A stretch of 64,000 nucleotides of DNA from Protula sp. h YS-2021 (GCA_949752745.1 OX457027.1:75633214-75697213), one strand, 5' to 3'. Shown: positions 24,801 to 36,097, numbered from the stretch's first letter. Program-made: numbers and translations. Notes: generated by a model from the sequence alone, not told the origin.

Positions 24801-27800
24801 TATATTCAGAACTTGTTAATCACGGCAAGCTGATACAGGAACACCGTAGTAATGTATGAAATGCAACGTGGAAAACAATGCTGCGATATACACGAACTTC
24901 TGTCTGACATGATGATTAAGTCGGCGTCTTTCAGTGTGAATAGCAGAATAGATAAGTACAAAAGCATATCACGCCATTATTCATACAGGTCATACTGGAA
25001 ACCTGCACAGGACTACAAGCCTTCGATGACAGACGGGAAGGCGGAAAGTTATTGGTGAGTCATATCATGTATTTTGGAGAAAAACAAAGCATGATATATC
25101 ATTAAGTGCTGAGTGAGTCCACTCATCTATGTGATAAACTCCTGTGGTTTCTAAGTATGTGAACCTGTCAGTAATTCTGTCACATATCTCCGGTTATTTC
25201 GTCAGAGCCATACAAAAAATTCTGTAGAAAAAAGGAAAGAAAAGAATAAAAGTGGATGAGACGAAGAAGGGGTGGGACTTCGCATGTGATTATGTCATAT
25301 AGTGAGTGGACAATGTCACAAATATGGCGTACAGTGTAGGGGGGAGGTGATGGGGTGCAGGTGGGGGGGGGGGTCAAAAGTCTTACAATTTTCAATTTTG
25401 GCGTCAGCATTCTGTATATGATCGTTACAGAAGAGCCGTAACAATGCAGCTCAGCTGTTTCCTTGGTAATATTTCAGTGGGAGTATGTGTCACAGCTGGG
25501 AGACAACAGCGAGGAGTTTGCAGCCAGCCTGAATGACCGCAGACAACCCATGCCGTACAAGACGTGGGAGAAACTGTTCAATCTGGGCAAAAAATGCATC
25601 TCTCGTAAGAAAAAACATCGTCCCACAGCCAGAGAGGTAATTCAGTAGTGTTCGTGATTTTTTAAAAAGAAGTCTGTATTATTTAACATATTATAGAAAG
25701 AGGAGGGCTGTATATAAACAATTGTCCTCATCCCCGTGATGCACACTGTATTTTTGTCTTTCCTGTACAGTCACTTATGTTTGTAGACGATAGGGGATGC
25801 AAGGTTTTAGAGAAGAACACACGGTAAAGAAAAACAAACAAAATATGCTGTAATAAAGTGTTTTTAAACCACTGCAACCTGTTTCGTGTATCTATAAAAT
25901 ATATTTCGGTTGTTTCTAATTTAGTCGTGCAAAAAAAAAAAATGAAATTAATTATAATCAAAACTGAGAAAGGAAAAGAAAAATGGTGACAGTGTCTTTT
26001 AATTTATAATGAATCGCTGAAGCTTTGAAAAATGTCTTTTCAAGGTGATATTGTGAACTAACTGAACGTAAAATTTTAATGTTTATTTCGCCTTTAGCGT
26101 CACATTTCAGCATTGATAGGTTTTGCTAGGACCCACATGCCATGACTGATGGGTGCATTTTTTTTCAGGTATTGACTGTATTAGACAATTTATATGAAAA
26201 GGAGGTTTGCGAAAAAAATGGTAAGGGCTTTTTTGTCACTATTTGGCGCAGTAATTAGACAAACATTTTTGTGATGCAAACAAATATTATGGTGCCAAGT
26301 TTATAATTTCTACACTTTTTCATCTGCCTGTGATTTTCTTTCTTTGTACAGTGGGGTCCCATTTATGGCACATTGGCCAATCCAACCAATGCCTTTCGGA
26401 TGCCCCAAAATATATCTAAATCTGGCACATCATTTTGTTTGGCACTTTTAATTCCGGTCTGGACGATGTCCATTCCATAAAGACTCGCTCTGTCCAATGA
26501 ACAGTGAGGGAAGTGATTCCTACTGTCTTTTGCCGATTTGGTTTGTGGACCATGTAGACACAGCATCGTTTCAGCCGTGGGCGAGGGGGGGGGGGGCTGG
26601 AACCATGTTGTTTTACTGTAAAGACTGTGTCCTCAACTTCTGTCTCCATAGATGAAAAAACTCTTATAAACACACCATGTTCGTTTTGTTCTGTTTATAA
26701 CCCTTTGCGCAGTCGGCGACATGGCAAGAGCTGGACTAACAACTGTCTTTTTATCCTGCCGAAAAGTACAAGATGAGTGCGAACATGTAATTTAAACATT
26801 AATTTCTTCTCCGACGAGAAACACAAATTAAACCTAAATCTACAAAAAAATATGTATTTGCGATTTTTAGACCAAAATACTATGCAGTTTACTAATGGAG
26901 GTGGAACTGCAGGCAATTCGTGGCGAATGGACTTCAACAGTTTGAAAAAGGAGTTCGACACAGAGGCAGTGAATCCGCATCTTCGGCGTGCGGATACTGA
27001 GGATTCCTCCGCGGCCAAGCTGCCCCTTTATGGTGCATTTCCTCTCCCAACTACCGGGCTGCCGAATGATTCGCAGAGTAACGTGGGGCAGCAAGCTGCT
27101 TATTTGCAGGCAACACCTGCCTATGACGACACGTGCCGGCAACCGACAGAGAACGCCTCACGATCGGACAGCAGCGGGGTCGGTACCATGGAGGCAATAG
27201 AGAGTCTGAACTTTGAAAGGCCTGGAAATACGTGTGAAATTCCGAGATTTGTCACGTACGAGCAGGCTACTGATACGAACGTGCTGCAACTAAAACTCCT
27301 AGATGCGTGTGAAGAACAAAGTGAATCCTGTCACAACCGCTCCAACAGCTCCAAACAAGCCTCGTCGGAATACAGTTTTGCAAAGAGTGACCTGAATATT
27401 ATAACTGGATCCGCGGGCTCGTCGTTTTCCGATAAGAACCACGACTACCAGAAGAATGATATGGCTGTATTATCCTGTGGCAGTTCTGCGCAAGAAGGTC
27501 AGAACACAAGTGAAGCGCCAATCCCTTCCGGTGGCATCGTAGAATCGAATGAACGCAATGGTGGAATCGTCATTCAGTCGAGTGATGTCTCGGATTTTGC
27601 AGGTCACGATTACCGACAAAGTGACCTTGACATACTAACAGCGCCATCTTCCGTTTGCTCGCAACGCAGTAACATTCCTGCACTATCAGAGAATTCTGCA
27701 TCAGAAACATGCGTCAAACAGGCGGACCTGTCGTCCGGACTGCATGGCTTGAATGACGTCAGACTGGACCCACAGTCCTCCACACCCTGCGTACAGACAG

Positions 27801-28279
27801 GTAGACAAAGCGACTTAGAAGCCTTAAACCGTGAATTTCACAAATTATCTGCCACCTCTGCTCTACCTTCTGATGCTGATACCGGATTTATGTTTGGGAA
27901 TACACCAGTCAATTTAGACCAGCAAAATTACGACCCAATGAGCTTTTCAAGCGAGTCACTTAAAATACACTTTCCTGGGGATTTCAAGCAGGAGCAATTT
28001 CCCGAGTCCCAACAAGATGTGTTTGCTACTGATTTGGACTTTACGAGCCCAGACCCCAGTGGTTTCTTTGAGGATAGCAACGTTCAAGTGAATGATTCCG
28101 TGACTATTTTCGTGGATAATTCGAACTATAACAGCACTGCGAGTAGTCACCAATCGTCTACTGCGCGTGCGGAACCAGAATTCCTCTTTAATTACGACAA
28201 AGAAGACAGCACATCAATAAGCGCTTACCCTCAAAATATCGCCTGTTTAGAGAAAAAGGCAGACGACTTGTTTGATTAA
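15747..28279 (+). CDS. IRAK/Pelle-like death-domain pseudokinase, 12 coding exons
   Basis: Joining exons 15747-15846, 16468-16659, 17350-17433, 19040-19092, 19974-20612, 21056-21123, 21531-21654, 22399-22520, 24400-24613, 25478-25636, 26169-26220 and 26871-28279 gives one frame of 1,071 codons with GT-AG introns and matching phases throughout. Domains: N-terminal death domain (1-97), a Gly/Pro/Tyr-rich linker (about 150-230), a kinase-like domain (about 311-602) and a ~470-residue Ser-rich tail. IRAK/Pelle proteins couple Toll/IL-1 receptors through MyD88 to NF-kB in the cytoplasm. The ATP Lys (about K352) and IRAK-type YPYMENGSL hinge are present, but the DFG Asp is Gly (GFG, about 476-478) and the catalytic-loop Lys is Ser. 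Catalysis is therefore doubtful and a scaffold role is inferred. Orthology to a specific IRAK is not assigned. Confidence 0.88.
16288..16430 (+). repeat. tRNA-derived SINE in the IRAK-like gene intron
   Basis: An A-box-like stretch (GGTGTTAAGTCGTTAG) lies about 40 nt before a perfect B box (GGGTTCGAACC). Then follow a GGGGTTGATATTCACCCC hairpin, GCCTTAGATATTGAACGGG and an A-rich tail. It does not fold into a full tRNA cloverleaf, so it is a SINE rather than a tRNA gene. A related copy is at 43133-43215 on the other strand. Confidence 0.6.
16468..16659 (+). CDS. IRAK-like gene, exon completing the death domain
   Basis: The exon lies between TTTTAATAG and TTCG|GTGCGT. It encodes AGELGYTPKDIYQF...SYCHRNPTIEELYFKLMKL, the second half of a death domain (the LGYT.DI.F, P..EL...L pattern seen in IRAK and Pelle). 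Phase is 1 at both ends, so it can be exchanged cleanly with its neighbours. Confidence 0.85.
17810..18500. repeat. AT-rich cryptic repeat with GATATCA/GATCTCA motifs
   Basis: About 700 bp of intron is built from irregular copies of TTTTTGATATCAA / TTTGATCTCAAAAAT and their complements at intervals of roughly 20-40 bp. Motif orientation alternates, giving many small potential hairpins. No coding potential. Confidence 0.6.
19974..20612 (+). CDS. IRAK-like gene, exon with PGGYPAG repeats and kinase start
   Basis: This is a 213-codon exon, phase 0 to 0. The first part is a low-complexity run built on GGYPAG/GGYPAA/GGYSAG heptads (about 20100-20235), where IRAKs carry the ProST linker. The last ~46 codons begin the kinase fold (FSNIKRATYGF...FGVLYKGKLG...LTVKQMKK). 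The glycine loop is weak (EGQDRFG) but the VK Lys is present. Confidence 0.85.
21056..25636 (+). CDS. IRAK-like gene, kinase-domain exons
   Basis: Five exons lie in this span. 21056-21123 gives the C-helix KEVDIL with its Glu. 21531-21654 gives HPNIIPLLKYI and the hinge YLVYPYMENGSLRENL. 22399-22520 gives the E-helix and YVHGDIS. 24400-24613 gives SENILLDD, KLTGFGLA, the activation segment, EYMPPEF and GDVFAFGV. 25478-25636 gives the C-lobe helices ending in KKHRPTARE. The HGD Asp and NILL Asn are kept, while the Lys after D is Ser and the metal-binding DFG Asp is Gly. The expected helix-F continuation after FAFGV is missing if exon 24400-24613 joins 25478 directly. Confidence 0.82.
22990..23930. 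repeat. Tandem ~145-250-bp repeat block ending in ACAGACAAACA
   Basis: Five diverged units can be recognised by GGCATAATCCCACC-AA-TTTGAAGCTGATCC, at about 23081, 23330, 23552, 23700 and 23845, with ACGTCAAATACAATAGCAACC preceding. Spacing is 145-250 bp. The block ends in ACAGACAAACACACACAC. The architecture (160-bp-like tandem core plus ACAG-type microsatellite) recalls pearl/HINE elements of bivalves. It lies in an intron of the IRAK-like gene. Confidence 0.6.
24839..25054 (+). other. Exon-like segment between kinase exons, wrong phase
   Basis: One frame is open from GTAGTAATG to TATTGG and begins VVMYEMQRGK, exactly what should follow FAFGV in a kinase F-helix. It ends at a consensus donor (TATTG|GTGAGT) and a CAG acceptor lies at 24838. 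With those sites the piece is 216 nt and keeps phase, but it is read in a different frame with early stops. In the kinase-like frame both joints are one base out. It may be a poison exon, a decayed exon, or a site of sequence error. Confidence 0.45.
26169..28279 (+). CDS. IRAK-like gene, last two exons and Ser-rich C-tail
   Basis: The 52-nt exon 26169-26220 (VLTVLDNLYEKEV) ends the kinase C-lobe. The last exon starts at 26871 (acceptor GATTTTTAG, phase 1 matching) and runs 1,409 nt to TAA. The tail is rich in Ser, Asp, Gln and Asn and has no recognised fold. A short motif recurs in it: KSDLNIITG, KNDMAVLSC, QSDLDILTA and QSDLEALN, three of them followed by Ser/Gly runs. Any in-frame Met upstream of 26871 is intronic. 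Confidence 0.8.
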
Positions 28280-29226
28280 AAGAACGTTGAAATCGCAGTG
28301 TTTGATTGGAGAACTTTCTTATCCTTACCTCACATTGGTCCCTTTCGCAAATGTGAAAAAAAACTGATGTGGAGTTAAACTTTAAAATCAAAGTCTTCAC
28401 TTCCAGGCAGGATTTAAACAATATTGTTGGTATTAGTTTAGTAACAAATATTTGACCCGAATAACAAAATTATTCCAATTTCAACATTGTTACGCTCACA
28501 GCATGCCGGCCGAAATTGAAAAAAAAAAATCTTTCTAGGCATGACATATGGTAGCTAAGTAGTGGCCTGGTGTCAAGTGTCTAAGAAGTCTAAATGTTCA
28601 TTAGCAATACTAACTGTGACCATCCGCTGTTTCTTGCTGACGAAATGTTTGTTTCTGTTACATATACTCTTCATTGTCAATAAGATCAACTTTGTTTTTA
28701 CATACGTTTGTGTATATCGTTAAAAAGGGCTGAAATACACGTATATTTTGTGAGATTATCTAAATGATCGGGGTGATTTGTTTCTTGAATGTTAAGTTTT
28801 TTATTTGTGTTATCAGTGCTGAAAATACAGTGCTGAATAATATATAACAGAGAGGTGTGTATATTACAGTCCAACTGCCAAATCAGCCACATTGCAGTCT
28901 GGTTGAAAATTTCAACCTGTCAAATTCTCAGGCTGTAAAATCAAGCGCATTGCAATGTGGCTGAATATTTTAGGAAGGCTACAATTTGGCGGGTCGAATC
29001 AGAAATTTGAAACCATATTGCAGTGTGGCTGATTTGAAGGTTTGACTTGAACATTTATTTTTATTAGGATATCTTGAAGCGAAGTTGTGCCTTGCTGAGG
29101 ACAGAGAAAATTTACTGTTATTGCCTTGTGGGTAATAACGAAAGCGGATAAACAAATTTTTTTATCAGTGCCCCCGCTATGGTTTTATCGTGGTGCCACA
29201 TACAGAAATGATCTGTGATACGCAAA
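28280..29226. other. 3' flank of IRAK-like gene with a small inverted repeat
   Basis: Presumably 3' UTR at first. I did not find an AATAAA in the first 900 bp. At 28873-29035 CAAATCAGCCACATTGCAG and its near-complement CTGCAATRTGGCTGAT face each other about 120 bp apart, with a third AATGTGGCTGA copy between, so a small foldback repeat is likely. Confidence 0.45.
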
Positions 29227-29234
29227 GGTGTGAA

Positions 29235-29940
29235 GGTCTCTGGACAACTCGGCACCTGTCAAACTCGGCACCTGTCAAACTCGGCACCTACAAAGTCGGC
29301 ACTTTTTGGATAACTCGGCACCTAAAATTTTGGACAACTCGGCACCTCATTTTCAGACTCGGCACTTTTGTTTTTTTATTATTTTTAATTTTTTTTATTT
29401 TTACAGGCTTAATGCTTCAACAACAGTTTATTTTATTAAAGTGGCTCATTTTTATACTTTTTCTTTTTAGATTTATTCCTTATGGCTTGAACAAAGTGTT
29501 TCATCTCACAATTCCAGAGCACTCTGGACACCACAATTCATTGCAATCACCATGAAAAGGGGCCGTTTGTGTACTCTGAAACCTTTTATGTATTTATGAT
29601 TATTTTGTTCCCTGTGATTTTGCGCTCAAAGAGCCTTTCATTTGACATCACTCACTATTGCTGAGAACTCTGGACACCACAATTAACTTCAATCGCTAGA
29701 GAAAAGAGCCTTTCATGTCAGGGTACTCTGAAACCTCTTATGTATTTATTATTGTTTTGTTCCCTGTTATTTTGCAACCATAGGTTGCATTGCACTTGTT
29801 TATTGCAGTTGTTGTGATCAATGTTTCGGAGTATCATAAATTTTTACATTTTGGTGTCATGGCACAATTATACAGTTGAGTACACACAGTGATGTCAAAT
29901 GAAAGGCTCTTTGAGGGAGCAAAACATTAATAAATACATA

Positions 29941-30003
<63 letters not shown>

Positions 30004-30291
30004 TAAACACACAAAAGGCCCCTTTTCATGGTGATTGCAATAAATTGTGGTGTCCAGAGTGCTCTGGGATTGTGAGATGAAACACTTTGTTCAAGCCATA
30101 AGGGATAAATCTAAAAAGAAAAAGTATAAAAATGAGCCACTTTAATAAAAAATTAACTGTTGTTGAAGCATTAAGACTATAAAAATTTAAAAAAAATTAG
30201 GTGCCGAGTTGTCCAAAAAGTGCCGAGTTTGAAAATGAGGTGCCGACTTTGTAGGTGCCGAGTTTGACAGGTGCCGAGATGTCCAGTCCCC
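29235..30291. mobile_element. 1,057-bp foldback MITE with 8-bp target duplication (hAT-like)
   Basis: Termini CTGGACAACTCGGCACC and complement-of-right-end CTGGACATCTCGGCACC start inverted arms that remain nearly identical for about 400 bp (29240-29660 against 29880-30286). The subterminal regions hold several copies of CTCGGCACCT. GGTGTGAA flanks the element on both sides (29227-29234 and 30292-30299), an 8-bp duplication as made by hAT-type transposases. The centre holds an (AAT)n tract. No transposase is encoded, and the 121-codon open frame in the left arm is a by-product of the arm. Confidence 0.85.
29939..30004. repeat. (AAT)n microsatellite
   Basis: About 20 AAT units lie inside the foldback MITE, just before its right arm. 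Confidence 0.92.
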
Positions 30292-30299
30292 GGTGTGAA

Positions 30300-31490
30300 T
30301 AGCCTGTGCGGAGGAAGTATCAAACACACCCATGGTAAGTGCTAAGCCCGGGGGAACGTTTCTTAGGGGGGGGGGGCAATGGGGGGGGGTGCACAGTTGT
30401 CATGTATACCGGGTTTTCTGCTGTAGACCGTATAACTGTGGGATGCTAGAGGGTGGAAAATGACATGACTTTGATGCGGTTTCTGAGAAAGATCGCGTTT
30501 TGGTTGCGTCGGGACAACACATTTTTGGTTGTGAAATTTGATCCGTTGCTTAGTACGTTAGTCGTAGTCAGTGCCAGATTAATGCATTCGGCACGGGGAG
30601 AGGGGGGTTGTCCAGTTAAAAAAAAAACTCCGCCACGTGTCAGTTGCCTTAATTTTTAATACCAAGCAACTGTTCTTATTCCGAGTGTAACGCTGCCATG
30701 GATATTTAAAGAATTGCAGCATGTTTCGGACACATTTTGCAAATAACGAGCAGGGCAAAATGATGCGTGGAGGATGTAAATGTGTCATCGCCTTTATTTT
30801 TATAATGAAATGCTTTCTATGTTAACGTTATAAATTGCTTGAAATCGTAGGAACTTAGTTGGTGTCTGTTTATGACTGCTGTGATGTTCTGCATTTGAAA
30901 ACTTAGGATGTGATTGAGGATATTGCCGAGTGTTTGTCATATTTTCTTATCGTTCCAGTGATGAAAGTGGGATTTGTTGATCTTTATATCACCCCGGAGA
31001 CGAGGAAACATTACTTTTGAGAACAGGAAGGCGAATTTCTTCATTTAGATATGGACCTGATTTCGTAGGCTCAAATATGGTCGAGAAATTCACCAGAAGG
31101 GTTTCTAGACATGTCACCATACCCCGAGGCCACCATACTTACTAATTTATCCTGTGGTGATTTTAAACCAACTCACTACTAATTTAGGTCACTTATGCCG
31201 ATATGATGACATGTCCCGATACCAAAATAAAGAAATACGGAACTTAACAATGGTGTGTACTCGTGTGTTACTTTGTAGTGTATCAGTATTAAAAGTAGTG
31301 TGTATTCTAATGTAATGCTTGTGATACTTGCGAGGTTTGGTAACTCTACATATCCTATATGCATTGACAAATTTGAACACCCTATGATTTTTATTTATTG
31401 GTATTTTACTTAATGAGAATTTGAAAATTAAAGCTTTGCTAAGCCGGTTCTAGTTAATGATTAGGAGGTGTCAGAAAAGAAGGAATGATC
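30300..31490. other. Intergenic, nothing recognised
   Basis: Contains two G homopolymer runs (30366-30390) and short open frames without motifs. No gene or RNA signal is supportable. Confidence 0.5.
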
Positions 31491-31499
31491 AAAGCAGGT

Positions 31500-31885
31500 A
31501 TCAGGTCGTAACTCCAAAACTGTTCATGCTAATGCTTTTTGGTTTTGCATGCGGTTAGTACGTATTTTGAAGGTGTGCAACGTTGAAGTTTCGTTCGATT
31601 TGATGAAAAATTGTCAAAATGACAGTATTTTGAAAATAGATATAAATTTGGTTCGAATTTACAAAGATGTGACTTTTTGTTCAGGCTGTAACACCAAAAC
31701 TCTTCATGCTAATGCGTTTAGGTTTTGCATGCGGTTAATAAGTATATTGAAGTTGTGCAGCGTCGTGGTTTCGTTCGATTTTAGGAAAAATTGTCAAAAC
31801 GACAGTGTTTTGAACATAGGTAAAAATTTAGTTCGAATGTACAAAGATGTGACTTTTTCCAGGCCGTAACTCTAGTTTATGTAAA
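31500..31885. repeat. Two-plus copies of a ~179-bp tandem unit
   Basis: CGTAACTCCAAAACTGTTCATGCTAATGC...TTTTGCATGCGGTTAGTA at 31507 recurs at 31686, and the start of a third copy is at about 31863. The 106-codon open frame through it is repetitive and not gene-like. Unit size matches the other tandem blocks in the window. Confidence 0.75.
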
Positions 31886-33830
31886 TGCTGACAATGTAGA
31901 AAGTTTTAACGTTCACAAGTGCATCACTTCGCTTTGAAGGAGCGAAGTGCCGCTGTAGTTCTGCTTTTGTGTTTGCATCTAAAAACTGTACAAGTAAAGT
32001 GGGACCTTAGACCCACGGGCAGGGTGAAGTGAACCAACACCTCTTATCCGGATTACACGGCTATATTAAGTTTTTGCTTTGCCGGTTAATCTCGGCCACT
32101 TTTTCCGTCATTCAGTGTGTTGTGTTATTATGAACACATTATTAAGAAAATTATTTTCTCATCTCAATATAATGCGACTTTTTGCATTTTTTTTCACATC
32201 CGGCTTCGGCTGATTTCTTTTTTACTAGCTCGTGTTTACTTGTAATTGTAATAATAATATAAATAGAGAAATATAAACTCATTGAATGCCATTAAGCGTG
32301 AAAGTGATAACCATGTTACCAGGGATTGCTAAGGCCGGTTTGGATCAGTGAGATAGTGAGCAAAGGTACTCGAGGGGTTATTAGTGCTATAAATATGGTC
32401 ATATTAAAAAATTAGATTGAAAGTCCTTAAAGTGATAAAGGCGGGAAAGCAGTTTAATGTTGAGGAATCAATAATTAGAAGGTGGGGGAAAAATGAAGAT
32501 AAACGTCGTGTTATTCCCAAGGAAAAGAAAGATTTGAGAACGACTTGCCAAAACCACCCTGGGGTGTGGTTGATCTATCGGGATCTACACTATTAAATAT
32601 ACACATATTTTACAGATTTTCTTATTTCGCACTGTTATGTGATTGGGCTTGAGTTGTCATACGAAAGTGCCAAATTTCTTACTGAAAATCCGGACGGTTT
32701 TGTGAGGTCTCAGAATGTTTAGATACCATACAAAAGATGTAACGTAAAAAAAAAAAGTCGTACAGAACGGTTTATGACTTTTATTGTCGTAAACTGAAAA
32801 TGTGTTCCTCTCAATGTTCATCCGTAACGATAACTACATGCATTTTTGACAGTTTCTCACAAAACTCATCATAATACTAAAAGGTCAGCAAATCATTTGC
32901 AGCAAAACTAAATTCTTTTCTTCTAAAATGTAAATCTCGGTGAAAATGCTATTGCTTCTCAAACAAGATGAATAACAGAAGAGTTTACACTTGACCAAGT
33001 GCTAATGTATTTTCTTCCCTACTTTTCTTTAACCAAGTAATTTTCTTACACGTCTGCATTTAAGTGGATAAGTTGGGATGAAATTGCATGGAATAAAACA
33101 CATATTAAGCTAAAGAGGAGTGTTTTTCTCTAAATAATTCCATTAAAAAGGACAATCAAAATAATAGCAAAGGCTAGATTGAAATCTTCACATTAATATT
33201 ATAAATTGAACCTCTCCGACTGAGTACTTTTACTGAATACAAAGTAAAAATCCTGCTGATAAATCCAAAGAAATGTTGATTTGATAATAATCCCTCTTAA
33301 ACTGAATCTATAGGAATTCACTATCAAGAATTGGCTGTGCTGAAAACATCATGGGACCTGCGCAACAAAACAGAAGTGACACAATGCCATGATTTCATGA
33401 AGTATTAACTATTAAAAATGTAAGCTATTCTCTTCAAAATGCCTTTAGTTTAAACTTTGCTGTGCAAAAAGTAGTAGAAATTCCTTGATCATATTTGGAC
33501 CCAGAAATATGCTTCTGCGCAATGGCTTCGTTTGCTGAAAGTGTTGCCAAATAGCCTACGCTTTGGTACGCCAAGATAGCGTAAACCGCATCAACACTTT
33601 ACTCACACGACCATGACCTTCACAAGTCTACCAAAGTCATCACGTACCCTTCTGTCAAATATGTTTTAAGACTTTTATTGCTGTTGCCTCAAATGCCAGG
33701 ACAGCTTATCAAAGGTTTTAGTCCCCTTTTCCCAACCACTAACTTTTAGGCGTCCAAACACTGAGATAGATCAGCTACCGCTATAGGATTGCAACGGCAT
33801 AAAATAAGCCCCCTCCCTTAACCTCTATAC
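31886..33830. other. Intergenic between convergent genes, nothing firm
   Basis: AT-rich DNA downstream of both host genes. I found no convincing open frame or repeat. If the last DMTF1 intron uses the donor at 33850, a further minus-strand exon could be here. One weak candidate is a CAG acceptor near 33760 followed by a few codons and a stop. Confidence 0.4.
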
Positions 33831-33846
33831 ATTTTATTGCCGACAC

Positions 33847-34698
33847 TTACCGTGACGAATTGGCACTTTGGACGATAACAGAATTTTTTATCCTTGCCTT
33901 GCTGGACCGTATAATACACCCTTCATCGCTTTCTCCATGGCTTTCATATGAAGCAGGGCTAGCCTGAGATTCTTTAGAATCTTGCCTTATCACAATATCT
34001 TCGGTCTGAAGGGCACCGGAGTCTCCTATATATACAGAGCCGGGGTCTACTCCATTTTCTAAATTCTCAGTCTTGACTTCAGCACTTTGAGGTGAGCTAC
34101 CAATGCCATATATTAAAGTTTGGGGATTTTTAGGAAAGCTGGAATTCAAAAATTCTCGTCCGCCTCCAGGCTGCATCTCTACCATCTATAAACCGTAAAA
34201 AAGGTACATGTGACATTGCTTCTGTATCTGTAAGTGCATTAAATATAAATCTTCATTAAACTTACGTTACAGAGAACTTACTATTGCATGATTGAGAAAA
34301 TGCAGTAATCTGACTTGCTGATTTTTAATCAAAACGCCAATCAAGTCGTGTAAGAAAGCATATATTGTCTTGTTTACAATCAAGTTGTTTAGTTCCCCGC
34401 CGCCGCGTGGCGCGAAGCGGGGACTATAGGATTCGGGTCCGTATGTCTCCCCGTCCGTCGACTCAGTGGTTACGCTATATCTCCGTAACCACTGATGCGA
34501 TTCAATTGTCCTCTTGCATCTGCAAAGGCTATATAGTGGACCTGTGCAATGAGGGGTTATTTTGAGATTTTCGCAAAAATTGGGAAAATGGGAAAACTTC
34601 GAAAATTCAACACAATTGACCTTTTCAATGGGTGTTTGGCCTATTGAAATTTTGTGATTGCACGTCTGCGGAGGACTTAGTCAGTTTTACTGACATAC

Positions 34699-34751
<53 letters not shown>

Positions 34752-36097
34752 ATTATTATTATTATTATTATTATTAGACCAGCCTAAACACTACCTGTTG
34801 CTGTGTGAGCGTCTGAAGTATATTCTGCTCACAGTTGCTGTCAGCGCTTAGGACTTGCGAAGCAGAACCAGCCAGATTCTGGAACTGATGTACTGAAGAA
34901 GTTCCAGCCACGGCATTACCGCCTGAAAGACAACATACTCTCTCGTTTAAAACCTTGTTATCCATAAACAAAAGCTTTTGATCACAAATATAAAGCCGGA
35001 AAAGAAAATTGACATGATTGCAGACTTGTAAACTTGTACCAAAATGTATTTATTTTACTTTGTAAAGTGACAGTATTACTGCAGTAAGTCTTTGAAGTGT
35101 ATATTTCTTTTCGGTTTGAAATTTTTCATCCGCGACTCAACAATACGTGTGAAAATTGTCCTTGTCATAGCCAGAGACCACCAGAATAATAGGACCCTGA
35201 AGGAATGTGTTAATGGATCAATGCAGTGGCTTAAAGCTTGCTGGATGCAGTGATAGTTACGTGACTCCATAGCTTAAGCAAGCGGCACGAAACAGAATGC
35301 GCACCTATGCGGACATAAGGCTACAGTACGGAAGCGTGGAAGGGACATTTCACTTCATACTTCATATCTAAACTATACATATGTAGTACTTATGTAGTTC
35401 ATATGTACTACATATGTACTGCATATGTAATTCAAATGTACTTCATATGTAGTTCATATGTACTACATATGTACTGCATATGTAATTCAAATGTAATTCA
35501 TATGTAGTTCATATGTACTACATATGTAGTACCTAAGTAGTTCATATGTAGGATAAAAAACAGGTACCCAGTTTGGCTTCATATGAAATACATATGAAAT
35601 TCATTTGAAATACGTGGGAAATTGAATGTGAATTTCCTATGTATTTCACATGTAGTTCGCATGTAATTTTGACTATTTCATATGTACTTCATATGTACTA
35701 CATATGAATAATTGAGGTATGAAGTATGAACTGAAGTGTCCCTTCCACGCTTCCGTACTACAGGGAGCATGTTCACTTTTCGGGCACTTCGCACATAACG
35801 TAGTATATTTGGCACCCGCCGCCCCCTCCACCCCTGGGAACAAGAAATGAGGGGCGTAACAATGTTGTTGCACCTTTCAAATATTTTAGACATACTGCCC
35901 TGCATAAAACAAGTAATAAATTGCCCAAGGAACTACGCTCTTAACAAGAAGGCATGGCTTACTGGTGACTGCATCGACATTCACAGGCAACGTCAAGCTG
36001 ATGGTCATGGGCGTCGGCATTTTGACCGCGTAGCCATCGTTTGTCCCCGTGCTCCGTATGATTGTTCTGTTATTGGCTTTTAGATAATCAATAATCT
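33847..36097 (-). CDS. DMTF1: DMTF1 C-terminal exons
   Basis: 36097-35963 ([10 protein letters not shown]...), 34922-34795 (Gln/Ser-rich, ending QTLTQQQ) and 34185-33847 form the C-terminal region. The last frame ends NSSR then TAA at 33849-33847, and AATAAA lies on the minus strand at 33838-33833. However, TCACG|GTAAGT at 33851/33850 is also a near-perfect donor that would remove this stop, so the true C-terminus is uncertain. Confidence 0.72.

Noticed and set aside
26353..26690. pogo/mariner-like MITE beginning CAGTGGGGTCCC in the last IRAK-like intron
   Set aside because: Only a few terminal bases agree between the candidate ends, so no inverted repeat could be supported.
26777..26870. 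Start of a 500-codon ORF at 26777 as a separate gene
   Set aside because: The phase-matched acceptor at 26870/26871 makes the upstream part intronic; the rest is the last exon of the IRAK-like gene.
29190..29555. 121-codon ORF
   Set aside because: Lies in the arm of the foldback MITE and consists of its CTCGGCACC repeats.
31549..31869. 106-codon ORF with internal duplication
   Set aside because: The duplication is the 179-bp tandem repeat itself; no homology recognised.
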